Of a stretch of 11,190 nucleotides of DNA, positions 1 through 7,109 are shown piece by piece. Below the pieces are notes generated by a model. The model worked only from the letters and a program-made list of their open reading frames with translations. It did not search any database and was not told the DNA's origin. The stretch is from positions 28,453-39,642 of the forward strand of contig DEFH01000009.1 in the NCBI GenBank assembly GCA_002350705.1, given 5' to 3'. The position numbers and the translations under genes were made by a program. The stretch comes from Ruminococcaceae bacterium UBA2857. Its GTDB lineage: Bacteria; Bacillota; Clostridia; Oscillospirales; Acutalibacteraceae. Each line of letters begins with the position of its first letter. Position 1 is the first letter of the stretch.

Positions 1-3000
1 CCGCCTGTGTTGGAGTAAACTTCCGTATCGAATACCATGATGTTGACATCTTCACCGGATGCGAGTACATGGTCTACACCGCCGAAGCCGATATCATAAG
101 CCCAGCCGTCACCACCGAAGATCCATACGGACTTCTTGGCAAGGAACTCTTTGTTTTCGAGAACGTCGAGTCTTGTCGGACAGTCACAGTCGAGTTTTTC
201 AAGCTCTGCGATCACTGCATTGGCAGCAGCCGTATTCTTTTCACCGTTGTCTTTGGTAGCCATGAATTCTGCGATAGCAGCCTTCACACTCTCGGGAGCT
301 TTTTCACCGGCAGCGATTTTTTCGAGGTCTTCAATCAGTCTCTCACGGATAGCCTTCTGACCGAGGTACATACCATAGCCATGTTCTGCATTGTCTTCAA
401 AGAGGGAGTTAGCCCATGCAGGACCGTGACCGTCTTTATTGACAGTGTAAGGACAGGTTGCAGCAGGGCCGCCCCAGATGGAAGAACATCCTGTTGCATT
501 GGAGATGTACATTCTGTCACCGAAGAGCTGTGTAACAAGGCGTGCATAAGATGTTTCCGCACAGCCTGCACAGGAACCGGAGAACTCAAGGAGAGGCTGC
601 TTGTACTGGCTGCCGATAACGGTAGCAGGATTAGCAACTTCTGCTTTTTCTGTAACATTGGCAACACAGTAATCAAATACTGCCTGCTGGTCATCCTGTG
701 TTTCACGGGCAACCATTTTCAGTGAATTGGTCGGACATACGCCTACGCAGACGGAGCAGCCCATACAATCCATCGGAGAAATTGCCAGTGTATATTTATA
801 TTCTGTTTTAACAACAGGTTTCGGAGCAATCTTTGTGTTAGCCGGAGCATTGGCAGCTTCTTCTTCTGTCATTGCAAACGGTCTGATGGTAGCGTGAGGA
901 CATACAAAGGAACACTTGTTACACTTTGCACAGGTATCCTGATTCCACTCGGGAACCATGACAGCAACGCCGCGTTTCTCATAAGCAGATGCACCCAGTT
1001 CAAATGTACCGTCAACGTGGTCAACGAATGCGGATACAGGCAGGGAGTCACCGTCCATCTTGTCAACAGGCTCAAGGATAGTCTCCACCATCTTGACAGT
1101 CTTTTCCTTGCCTGTAAGTGTGCTTGCAGCCTTTTCATCAGCAGCGTCTGCCCATGCGGCGGGAACGTCTACTTTTACGAATGCTGTAACACCGGCATCA
1201 ATAGCCTTATGGTTCATATCAACAACGTCCTGACCTTTTTTGAGGTAAGACTTTGTAGCAGCATCTTTCATGTGCTGTACAGCCTCGTCAATGGGCATAA
1301 CCTTTGCAAGTGCAAAGAAAGCAGCCTGAAGAATGGTATTGGTACGCTTGCCCATGCCGATCTGCTCAGCGAGGTCGATAGCATTTACCGTGTAGAGCTG
1401 AATGTTATTCTTTGCGATATACTGCTTTGTTTCAGCATTGAGGTGCTTGTCAAGCTCATCAGCTGTCCACTGGCAGTTGATCAGGAATACACCGCCGGGC
1501 TTAACATCCTGTACCATCTTATAGCCCTTGAGGATATAGGACGGGTTATGGCAAGCGACAAAGTCTGCCTTATTGATATAGTAAGGGCTCTTGATAGGCT
1601 TGTCACCGAAACGCAGGTGGGAAATCGTTACGCCGCCTGTTTTCTTGGAGTCATACTGGAAGTATGCCTGTACATACTTCTGCGTATAGTCACCGATAAT
1701 TTTAATGGAGTTCTTGTTGGCACCGACTGTACCGTCACCGCCAAGTCCCCAGAACTTACATTCGATCGTGCCTTCTGCTGCCGTGTTGGGAGCGGGCTTT
1801 TCTTCGAGAGAAAGCATTGTCACGTCATCCGTAATGCCGAGAGTAAACTGAGCTTTCGGAGCATCTTTTGCAAGCTCTTCATATACTGCAAATACGCTTG
1901 AAGGAGGAGTATCCTTGGAGCCGAGACCATATCTGCCGCCGACAACTTTAATGCCGGTTCTGCCCTGTGCGGCAAGTGCTGCGATAACGTCAAGGAACAG
2001 TGGTTCGCCGAGAGCACCGGGCTCCTTCGTTCTGTCGAGAACAGCAATTTTCTTACAGGTGGCAGGAATCGCCTCAACGAGTTTGTCAGCTCTGAACGGA
2101 CGATAAAGTCTTACTTTGACAAGACCGACTTTTTCACCGTTAGCATTCATATAGTCGATAACTTCTTCTGCTACGTCACAGATAGAGCCCATTGCGATGA
2201 TAACACGCTCTGCATCCTCCGCACCATAGTAGTTGAACAGTTTATAATCTGTACCGAGTTTTTCATTGACTTTGCCCATGTATTTTTCAACGATTTCCGG
2301 AACCGCATCATAATACTTGTTGCAAGCCTCTCTGTGCTGGAAGAAAATATCACCGTTTTCATGTGAGCCACGCATAACAGGATGTTCAGGGTTCAAAGCT
2401 CTCTTTCTGAAAGCCTTGACAGCATCCATATCGCACATTTCGGCAAGGTCTTTGTAATCCCAGATATCGATTTTCTGGATTTCGTGAGAGGTTCTGAATC
2501 CGTCAAAGAAGTTGATAAACGGAACTCTGCCCTCGATAGAAGCAAGATGTGCTACAGGAGCGAGATCCATTACTTCCTGCGTATTGGTCTCAGCGAGCAT
2601 AGCGAAACCTGTCTGACGGCAGGCATATACGTCCGAATGATCGCCAAAGATGTTCAGTGCGTGAGAAGCCACGCATCTTGCAGACACATGGAATACGCAG
2701 GGGAGCAGTTCACCGGCAATCTTATACATATTGGGAATCATCAGAAGAAGTCCCTGTGAAGCGGTGAAAGTAGTTGTCAAAGCACCTGCATTCAGCGAAC
2801 CGTGAACAGTACCTGCTGCACCTGCTTCAGACTGCATTTCCTGAACCTTGACAGTTGTTCCGAAAATGTTCTTGAGTCCCTGAGCGGACCACTGATCCAC
2901 ATAGTCTGCCATCGGGCTTGACGGGGTGATGGGATAAATACCGGCAACTTCGGTAAACGCATACGCTACATGAGCCGCAGCATTATTGCCGTCCATCGTT

Positions 3001-3017
3001 TTCTTTTTTCTAGCCAT
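1..3017 (-). CDS. nifJ: Pyruvate:ferredoxin (flavodoxin) oxidoreductase, C-terminus cut by window edge
   Basis: Cytoplasmic enzyme that oxidatively decarboxylates pyruvate with CoA to acetyl-CoA and CO2, reducing ferredoxin; central to fermentation in anaerobes. About 1005 codons are present without a stop; family members are roughly 1170-1200 residues, so the last 170 or so lie off the left edge. Visible motifs: YPITPSSPMAD at 28-38 and the TPP-activating Glu in QEMQSEAGAAG (E64); a ferredoxin domain with CAKCNKCSFVCP (C696 onward) and CMGCSVCVGVCP (C751 onward), carrying two 4Fe-4S clusters; proximal-cluster cysteines C816, C819 and C844 (the fourth is off-window); and the TPP/Mg motif GDGWAYDIG near 969 followed by YSNTGG at the edge. 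Spacing matches the Desulfovibrio africanus enzyme closely. Start is ATG at 3015-3017, with AAGGAGG at 3028-3034. It has its own promoter and no partner gene is visible. The other strand has long open frames, which are shadows. Confidence 0.97.
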   Translation of the reverse strand, partial: MARKKKTMDGNNAAAHVAYAFTEVAGIYPITPSSPMADYVDQWSAQGLKNIFGTTVKVQEMQSEAGAAGTVHGSLNAGALTTTFTASQGLLLMIPNMYKIAGELLPCVFHVSARCVASHALNIFGDHSDVYACRQTGFAMLAETNTQEVMDLAPVAHLASIEGRVPFINFFDGFRTSHEIQKIDIWDYKDLAEMCDMDAVKAFRKRALNPEHPVMRGSHENGDIFFQHREACNKYYDAVPEIVEKYMGKVNEKLGTDYKLFNYYGAEDAERVIIAMGSICDVAEEVIDYMNANGEKVGLVKVRLYRPFRADKLVEAIPATCKKIAVLDRTKEPGALGEPLFLDVIAALAAQGRTGIKVVGGRYGLGSKDTPPSSVFAVYEELAKDAPKAQFTLGITDDVTMLSLEEKPAPNTAAEGTIECKFWGLGGDGTVGANKNSIKIIGDYTQKYVQAYFQYDSKKTGGVTISHLRFGDKPIKSPYYINKADFVACHNPSYILKGYKMVQDVKPGGVFLINCQWTADELDKHLNAETKQYIAKNNIQLYTVNAIDLAEQIGMGKRTNTILQAAFFALAKVMPIDEAVQHMKDAATKSYLKKGQDVVDMNHKAIDAGVTAFVKVDVPAAWADAADEKAASTLTGKEKTVKMVETILEPVDKMDGDSLPVSAFVDHVDGTFELGASAYEKRGVAVMVPEWNQDTCAKCNKCSFVCPHATIRPFAMTEEEAANAPANTKIAPKPVVKTEYKYTLAISPMDCMGCSVCVGVCPTNSLKMVARETQDDQQAVFDYCVANVTEKAEVANPATVIGSQYKQPLLEFSGSCAGCAETSYARLVTQLFGDRMYISNATGCSSIWGGPAATCPYTVNKDGHGPAWANSLFEDNAEHGYGMYLGQKAIRERLIEDLEKIAAGEKAPESVKAAIAEFMATKDNGEKNTAAANAVIAELEKLDCDCPTRLDVLENKEFLAKKSVWIFGGDGWAYDIGFGGVDHVLASGEDVNIMVFDTEVYSNTG

Positions 3018-3085
3018 TTTGGATTGTCCTCCTTTTTTATATCAGGCAAGCTGTCAGCGAGCCTAAAAAATGACTTGTAATAATT

Positions 3086-3105
3086 TACAGTATTTGCATA
3101 CTGTA
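3086..3105. promoter_or_regulatory. Perfect inverted repeat, candidate operator of nifJ
   Basis: TACAGTAT and ATACTGTA form perfect 8-base arms around the 4-base centre TTGC. The site sits about 70 bases upstream of the nifJ start codon and overlaps the proposed -10 region. There is no T-run on either side, so it is not an intrinsic terminator. The dyad has the size of a dimeric repressor site. It does not match the Rex (TTGTGA-N4-TCACAA), CcpA cre or Fur patterns, so the regulator is unknown. Confidence 0.5.
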
Positions 3106-3114
3106 TCAAATCAA
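3087..3114 (-). promoter_or_regulatory. Probable nifJ promoter
   Basis: Read on the minus strand, TTGATT (3109-3114) is followed after 16 bases by TACTGT (3087-3092), giving a leader of roughly 60 bases to the nifJ ATG. The -10 match is only moderate (TAnnnT). Other registers are possible, for example TTGATA further in with an AATTAT box. The -10 box and spacer lie inside the inverted repeat at 3086-3105, so a protein bound there should block polymerase. The assignment is inference from sequence alone. Confidence 0.45.
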
Positions 3115-3156
3115 TTTTAGCACTTTTTTATCTTAATGTAAAGTGGAAATTATAAA

Positions 3157-4437
3157 TTATTTGTATTTTTTTACGACTTTTCGCATATCGCCTGCCAGAT
3201 ACAGGGAGCCGAAAATGATAATTGCCTTGTCTGTACCGGCAAGCTCCAGAGCCTTTTGAAAAGCATGGGAGTATTCTTTTTGGGGAGTGGCATCGGTCCC
3301 GTATTTCCGAATCATCTGTGCAAGGTCATTTTCACTCATTGCACGGGGATTATGCGGTGCAACGGTGATCACTTCCTCAAACAGAGGGATAATTTCCGAC
3401 AAAGCCGTTTGTACATCTTTATCCGCCAACATTCCCACAATACCGATTTTTTTCTTATCGGACATATTTTCCTTTAAAGCGGAAGCAAGAGCTTTTACAC
3501 CGTCGGGATTATGACTGCCGTCAAGCATGACAACCGGATGATGGTATAAAATTTCAAGTCTTGCCGGAAAAGCCGCTGTGGAAAAACCATCATATACAGC
3601 TTTGTCCGAGATTGACATACCACGTTCACGCAGGGCCTTTATTGTAAAAAATGCCGTTGCTGCATTTTTCACCTGATGTTTTCCGATGAAAGATATTTTC
3701 AGGGAAAGACCGTCAACAGAAAAGACAGAGCCGTTTAAATCTGACTGTATCACAGTAATTTTTTGGGTATCGGCAATATATAACGTGTTGTTTCTTTCGC
3801 AAACGGCATTTTGAATAACATCAAGTACACCGTCTTTCTGGTCGCCGTAAACGACCGTTATGCCGTCGGGCTTGATAATGCCGCATTTTTCAAAGGCGAT
3901 TTTTTCATAAGTGTCCCCTAAAATTGCCGTATGGTCAAGGGAAATGGATGTAATCACGCTGACCAGCGGTGTATCAATGATATTGGTAGCGTCAAACCTG
4001 CCGCCCAAGCCTGTTTCCAGCACGACAACATCACAATTTTCCTCTGCATACCAATACAGGGCGATGGCAAGGACAAATTCAAATTCCGTGATAATTTTAT
4101 TTTCCCGTTTCATCTGCTCCACCACAGGAAACAGTTTTTCTACGATTTCGCACAGCTTTTCTGTCGGTATCATTTCCCCGTTGATCTGAAAACGCTCCCT
4201 GAACTCCAATACATACGGTGAAATAAACAGTCCCGTTTTATAGCCGGCACATTTCAGTGTATTGGCAATCAACGCACAGGTGGAACCTTTGCCATTTGTT
4301 CCTGCAATATGCACAAATTGCAGTTTTTTATCCGGTGAGCCTATTCTTTCGATTAACTCGGCTACTCTTTCCAGACCGGGTTTACTGCCAAAGACAAGCA
4401 GACTGTCTATTTTAGCTACTGCCTCTTCATAAGTCAT
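3157..4437 (-). CDS. folC: Bifunctional folylpolyglutamate synthase / dihydrofolate synthase
   Basis: ATP-dependent Mur-ligase-fold enzyme of the cytoplasm that adds glutamate to folates, and in most bacteria also to dihydropteroate. Numbering from the preferred start (426 residues, usual family length): GTNGKGST P-loop at 46-53, ETGLGGRFDATN at 141-152, LDHT at 167-170, FEKCGIIK with the lysine (K184) that is carbamylated in this family, LDGSHNPDG with D306 and H309 in the C-terminal domain, then GMLADKD. I chose ATG at 4435-4437: AAAGGGAG at 4447-4454 is 9 bases from it, whereas an in-frame ATG at 4444-4446 directly abuts that ribosome site and is too close. It is transcribed away from the decarboxylase gene from its own promoter. 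nifJ lies downstream in the same direction after 139 bases. I see no convincing terminator between them, only a weak A+T hairpin at 3121-3145, so some read-through is possible. Confidence 0.95.
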   Translation of the reverse strand: MTYEEAVAKIDSLLVFGSKPGLERVAELIERIGSPDKKLQFVHIAGTNGKGSTCALIANTLKCAGYKTGLFISPYVLEFRERFQINGEMIPTEKLCEIVEKLFPVVEQMKRENKIITEFEFVLAIALYWYAEENCDVVVLETGLGGRFDATNIIDTPLVSVITSISLDHTAILGDTYEKIAFEKCGIIKPDGITVVYGDQKDGVLDVIQNAVCERNNTLYIADTQKITVIQSDLNGSVFSVDGLSLKISFIGKHQVKNAATAFFTIKALRERGMSISDKAVYDGFSTAAFPARLEILYHHPVVMLDGSHNPDGVKALASALKENMSDKKKIGIVGMLADKDVQTALSEIIPLFEEVITVAPHNPRAMSENDLAQMIRKYGTDATPQKEYSHAFQKALELAGTDKAIIIFGSLYLAGDMRKVVKKYK

Positions 4438-4446
4438 TGTCAACAT

Positions 4447-4454
4447 CTCCCTTT
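4447..4454 (-). promoter_or_regulatory. folC ribosome binding site that decides the start
   Basis: On the minus strand, AAAGGGAG ends directly against an ATG at 4444-4446 and lies 9 bases from the next in-frame ATG at 4435-4437. The second spacing is normal and the first is not, so the shorter 426-residue protein is favoured. Confidence 0.7.
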
Positions 4455-4469
4455 ACAAATTCCTTATCT

Positions 4470-4498
4470 ATTATAATATCACACAATCCGATTTGCAA
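4470..4498 (-). promoter_or_regulatory. folC promoter
   Basis: On the minus strand, TTGCAA (4493-4498), then exactly 17 bases, then a perfect TATAAT (4470-4475). The leader to the folC start is about 25 bases. It is back to back with the promoter of the decarboxylase gene; the two -35 boxes are separated by two bases. Confidence 0.75.
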
Positions 4499-4500
4499 TA

Positions 4501-4529
4501 TTGAATATATGGGAATTTTGTGATACAAT
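4501..4529 (+). promoter_or_regulatory. Decarboxylase gene promoter
   Basis: TTGAAT (4501-4506), 17 bases, then TACAAT (4524-4529) preceded by TGA, an extended -10. The start codon is 31 bases downstream of the -10 box. An 8-base palindrome CAATATTG (4496-4503) bridges this -35 box and that of the divergent folC promoter. Confidence 0.75.
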
Positions 4530-4560
4530 AATTCAGCAATTTTTTGAAAGGAATGTTACT

Positions 4561-5868
4561 ATGAATACACCCATTTATTCACAGCTTGTCAGACATCAAG
4601 ATCGGGACTATTCCCCTTTTCATACACCCGGACATAAAAATACCGGTTTTTTCCCTGAAAATTTGTTGCAGTTGGATTTCACGGAACTTCCCGACACAGA
4701 TGCCCTCTATGAAGCGGACGGCATTATTTTGAAAACAGAAAAAAATCTTGCGGAATTATTTTCCGTCAGACGTTCTCTGATTTCTTCGGGCGGCTGTACA
4801 CTTGCCATTCAGACAATGCTCCGACTGGCCATGCATAACGGCAGAAAAATTCTCTTTGCCCGAAACATTCACAGAAGTGCCGTCAATGCGTGTGCCCTGC
4901 TGGGAATCACGCCGAAATGGATCCTGCCGAAATCCGAAAGCGGATTGTTTACGGGAAGAATCGTTCCCGAAGAAGTCGAACAGGCTTTTCTGGAAGACAA
5001 AGAACTTTCTGCACTCTATGTCACCTCGCCCGACTATTACGGAGAAATCACAGACATTAAGTCACTTTCCGAAATATGCCGCAAATACAACAAACTGCTT
5101 TTGGTGGACAATGCACACGGTTCTCATCTGGCTTTTCTCAAAAAAAATCTGCACCCGATTCATCTCGGTGCAGATATGAGTGCCTGTTCCCTTCATAAAA
5201 CCATGCCTGTCCTGACAGGCGGTGCTGTTCTGAACATCGGTCACACCGCTTTGGAAGAAAATGCCAAAAACGCAATGTCGCTGTTCGGTTCAACAAGTCC
5301 GTCCTATCCGATCATGGCAAGTATCGACTTGTGTTGTGACTATATGCAGAACGGTGGCATTGCGGCATATCATCAGCTTGAAGAAAGGATCTCCCCCATC
5401 AAATCCCTTGCCAATCGTCAGGGCCTTTTGCAGCCTGACGGCTTGTGTGACAATACAAGAATCTGTATCAACACTCCCGGCATTGACAATCAGACGGCAT
5501 TTTTCCACAAGCACCTCATAGAACCGGAATTTTGTGACGGTCAGAATGCGGTGTTTATCTGTACACCATTCAATACGGAAAAAGATTTTCAGCGGCTCGA
5601 AAAAGCCATCTCCGAACTGCATGGAAATCACTCTGTCATTTCCGAAACCACTGTCACCCTGCCCCAAACAGCATTAGCGCCCCGTGAAGTTCTGCTCGCA
5701 CAGACAGAAACCGTTTCCGTTAAAAACGCTGTCGGAAGAATTTCCGCAGACAGTGCGTGTCCGTGTCCGCCCGGAGTACCTGTTGTCATGCCCGGAGAAA
5801 TCATTGATAAAAATGTTTTGCAGCAGCTTGAAAAATATCATTTTACGGCTGTTCGGGTCGTGAAATAA
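4561..5868 (+). CDS. Orn/Lys/Arg decarboxylase family PLP enzyme, short form
   Basis: Cytoplasmic fold-type I PLP enzyme that removes CO2 from a basic amino acid (arginine, lysine or ornithine) to give agmatine, cadaverine or putrescine. The 435 residues contain: PFHTPGHK (19-26, typical N-terminus of the SpeA/YaaO group); SSGGCTLAIQTML (cofactor phosphate region); VDNAHGSHL with D183 (contacts the PLP ring nitrogen) and H186; SLHKTMPVLTGGA with the Schiff-base lysine K213; and C-terminal PCPPGVPVVMPGE. It is some 45-50 residues shorter than Bacillus SpeA and YaaO and far shorter than the enterobacterial inducible enzymes. ATG 4561 is chosen because AAAGGA lies 8 bases upstream; an in-frame TTG at 4501 falls in the -35 box and is rejected. 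Single-gene transcript with its own promoter and a terminator at 5916-5958. Substrate cannot be read from the sequence; the YaaO/SpeA likeness makes arginine or lysine most likely. Confidence 0.9.
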   Translation: MNTPIYSQLVRHQDRDYSPFHTPGHKNTGFFPENLLQLDFTELPDTDALYEADGIILKTEKNLAELFSVRRSLISSGGCTLAIQTMLRLAMHNGRKILFARNIHRSAVNACALLGITPKWILPKSESGLFTGRIVPEEVEQAFLEDKELSALYVTSPDYYGEITDIKSLSEICRKYNKLLLVDNAHGSHLAFLKKNLHPIHLGADMSACSLHKTMPVLTGGAVLNIGHTALEENAKNAMSLFGSTSPSYPIMASIDLCCDYMQNGGIAAYHQLEERISPIKSLANRQGLLQPDGLCDNTRICINTPGIDNQTAFFHKHLIEPEFCDGQNAVFICTPFNTEKDFQRLEKAISELHGNHSVISETTVTLPQTALAPREVLLAQTETVSVKNAVGRISADSACPCPPGVPVVMPGEIIDKNVLQQLEKYHFTAVRVVK

Positions 5869-6994
5869 GCCTGTGCAGCAGTTCGCAAGGCTTTGCGATA
5901 TAATAAGGAGAATCCGCAGCGGTATTTTCATTGAAAGAGGAAGAACCGCTGCTTTTTTCGTCATTGCTCCTGTAAATCAGGTAAGGAACCGGATCATTAC
6001 AATATCTTTTAAGATATACCGATGCTGCCAGCTCTGACACAATCATGATGCCAAAATCCTCTCCTGCATTTTGCAAGCTCTCTGTCACAGGCTGTATAAT
6101 ATCTTTATCGAATTTTTCGACAGACTTTACTTTTCCCTTGAAGTCTCCCTTGAGGCTGTCGGCATACCAGTTATTTTGGTAAACAAACACAATATCCTGA
6201 CCATCTGCCAGTTCCCGCATGACAGTCTGAGGGATACTGCTGTCACAGGACAGCACTTTCATCCCTGCCAGCTTTGCGATTCCCCTGACAAAATCCGTAT
6301 CTGCCATGACACAGCCTTTCATGCCGAATTTACTTTGAAACGATTCTAACTGTGGATTCACACCCTCATCCCATATCCATAGAGAAATGCCGTTTTCCAA
6401 CATGGCACTGCTCTGACGCATCATATCATACAAGGGCTGCACAAAATCCCCCTTGGGCAAATAGTCTCCGATACACTGTTCCAATGCCTTAGAGGGCGGT
6501 GAAAACTCTCCCGCATAAGCTTCTCCCCGTTTCCATATCAAAAAAATCCTGTTATCGCTTCCCCTGACGAAACGGAAAATATCATTTCCAAATGTTTCCG
6601 ACACCGTACGAAAAATTTTATCAAATGCTTTTTCATCCACATCCGCATATTCGGAAAGCATCGTTTTTTCCTCATAGATTTCACTGTCAGACAAGCGGAC
6701 AAGGCTGCATTGAAAAATCACATCATCCGCTTCCGCAGTAATTCCCTGATTTGCCGCACAAAATGGTGCCGCTCCTTTAAAATATCGTTTCGGATCATAT
6801 CCCAGAACAGAAAGCACAGCTTTTTCGGCAGCAGGCTGTTCTGTGATTTCAACCGTCTTGGCAAGACCGATTTCCGCTTTTTGTGAAAGTCCGTCCATAC
6901 ACGGTGTCCGGGCAACAGACAACGGAGTCCTATCATTTTGATCGGGTATCGTTCTGTCCGAAAGACCGCCGCATATCATTACTGCATATTTCAT
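5843..6994 (-). CDS. Archaeal-type phosphoglycerate mutase / proposed homoserine kinase homologue, apparently catalytically inactive
   Basis: 383 residues of the alkaline-phosphatase superfamily, aligning along its whole length by eye with clostridial proteins annotated as 2,3-bisphosphoglycerate-independent phosphoglycerate mutase or proposed homoserine kinase (about 400 residues). Shared landmarks: TPLSVARTP, LSVLGYDP (61-68), IYEEKTM, DYLPKGD, LWIWDEG, FGMKGCVMADTDFVRGIAKLAG, KVKSVEKFD and NDPVPYLIYRS. The catalytic positions differ. GDGM is CGGL (metal Asp to G9); PGSD is PAAE (nucleophile Ser to A56, Asp to E57); the PDExGH segment has Y277 and L281; PDH is SEL (E321, L322); and the last metal His is Y331. 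A mutase reaction is therefore unlikely, and the present role is unknown. ATG 6992-6994 is chosen because it matches the family N-terminus MKY and follows AAAGGA by about 13 bases downstream of a strong promoter; longer in-frame starts run into the LRR gene. Its last 26 bases overlap the end of the decarboxylase gene tail to tail. Confidence 0.88.
   Translation of the reverse strand: MKYAVMICGGLSDRTIPDQNDRTPLSVARTPCMDGLSQKAEIGLAKTVEITEQPAAEKAVLSVLGYDPKRYFKGAAPFCAANQGITAEADDVIFQCSLVRLSDSEIYEEKTMLSEYADVDEKAFDKIFRTVSETFGNDIFRFVRGSDNRIFLIWKRGEAYAGEFSPPSKALEQCIGDYLPKGDFVQPLYDMMRQSSAMLENGISLWIWDEGVNPQLESFQSKFGMKGCVMADTDFVRGIAKLAGMKVLSCDSSIPQTVMRELADGQDIVFVYQNNWYADSLKGDFKGKVKSVEKFDKDIIQPVTESLQNAGEDFGIMIVSELAASVYLKRYCNDPVPYLIYRSNDEKSSGSSSFNENTAADSPYYIAKPCELLHRLISRPEQP
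5916..5958 (+). terminator. Intrinsic terminator of the decarboxylase gene, inside the opposing gene
   Basis: GCAGCGGT (5916-5923) pairs perfectly with ACCGCTGC (5945-5952), followed at once by six T (5953-5958). The 21-base loop has a small inner stem, TTTC with GAAA. It works only rightward, since the minus-strand reading has no T-run after the stem. It lies 47 bases after the decarboxylase stop and within codons 346-360 of the convergent phosphomutase-like gene. A second short hairpin at 5883-5898 (6-base arms, 4-base loop) precedes it and lacks a T-run. Confidence 0.85.
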
Positions 6995-7034
6995 ACTTTC
7001 TGTTGATTCCTTTCCCGATAGTTTGAGTGTCACT

Positions 7035-7063
7035 ATTATATCACTCTTTTTCTCCATATTCAA
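7035..7063 (-). promoter_or_regulatory. Promoter of the phosphomutase-like gene
   Basis: On the minus strand, TTGAAT (7058-7063), exactly 17 bases, then a perfect TATAAT (7035-7040) preceded by TGA (extended -10). The leader is about 33 bases to ATG 6994. The promoter begins directly after the T-run of the LRR gene terminator, which supports independent transcription and the short start choice. Confidence 0.85.
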
Positions 7064-7064
7064 G

Positions 7065-7102
7065 CAACAAAAAAGGAAAGCATGAAAATTCATACTTTCC
7101 TT
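7065..7102 (-). terminator. Intrinsic terminator of the LRR gene
   Basis: On the minus strand, AAGGAAAGTATGAA and TTCATGCTTTCCTT form a long stem with one G-U pair and a tiny loop (7073-7102), followed by a run of six T and TTG (7065-7074). The stem begins 8 bases after the stop codon of the LRR gene. The plus-strand side is only loosely T-rich, so leftward use is the main reading. Confidence 0.85.
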
Positions 7103-7109
7103 ATAGAAT

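Noticed and set aside
69..1901. Long open frames on the plus strand opposite nifJ (69-725 and 894-1901).
   Set aside because: They lie wholly opposite a well-conserved nifJ frame, lack credible ribosome sites and encode Cys/Phe-rich sequence with no family likeness, typical of antisense shadows.
3018..3080. A riboswitch in the nifJ leader.
   Set aside because: The leader is only about 60 bases and shows just a weak imperfect hairpin (AGGC with GCCT). No known aptamer core is visible.
3086..3105. LexA (SOS) box reading of the nifJ palindrome.
   Set aside because: The proteobacterial LexA site has CTG outside and CAG inside the dyad (CTG-N10-CAG); here the arms are in the opposite order, and clostridial LexA sites differ too.
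3121..3145. CACTTT / AAAGTG hairpin downstream of folC as a terminator.
   Set aside because: The stem is short and A+T-rich with a 13-base loop and no T-run after it on the minus strand.
5883..5898. TCGCAA-GGCT-TTGCGA hairpin as a second terminator.
   Set aside because: Only six pairs and no T-run on either strand; the real terminator is the hairpin at 5916-5958.
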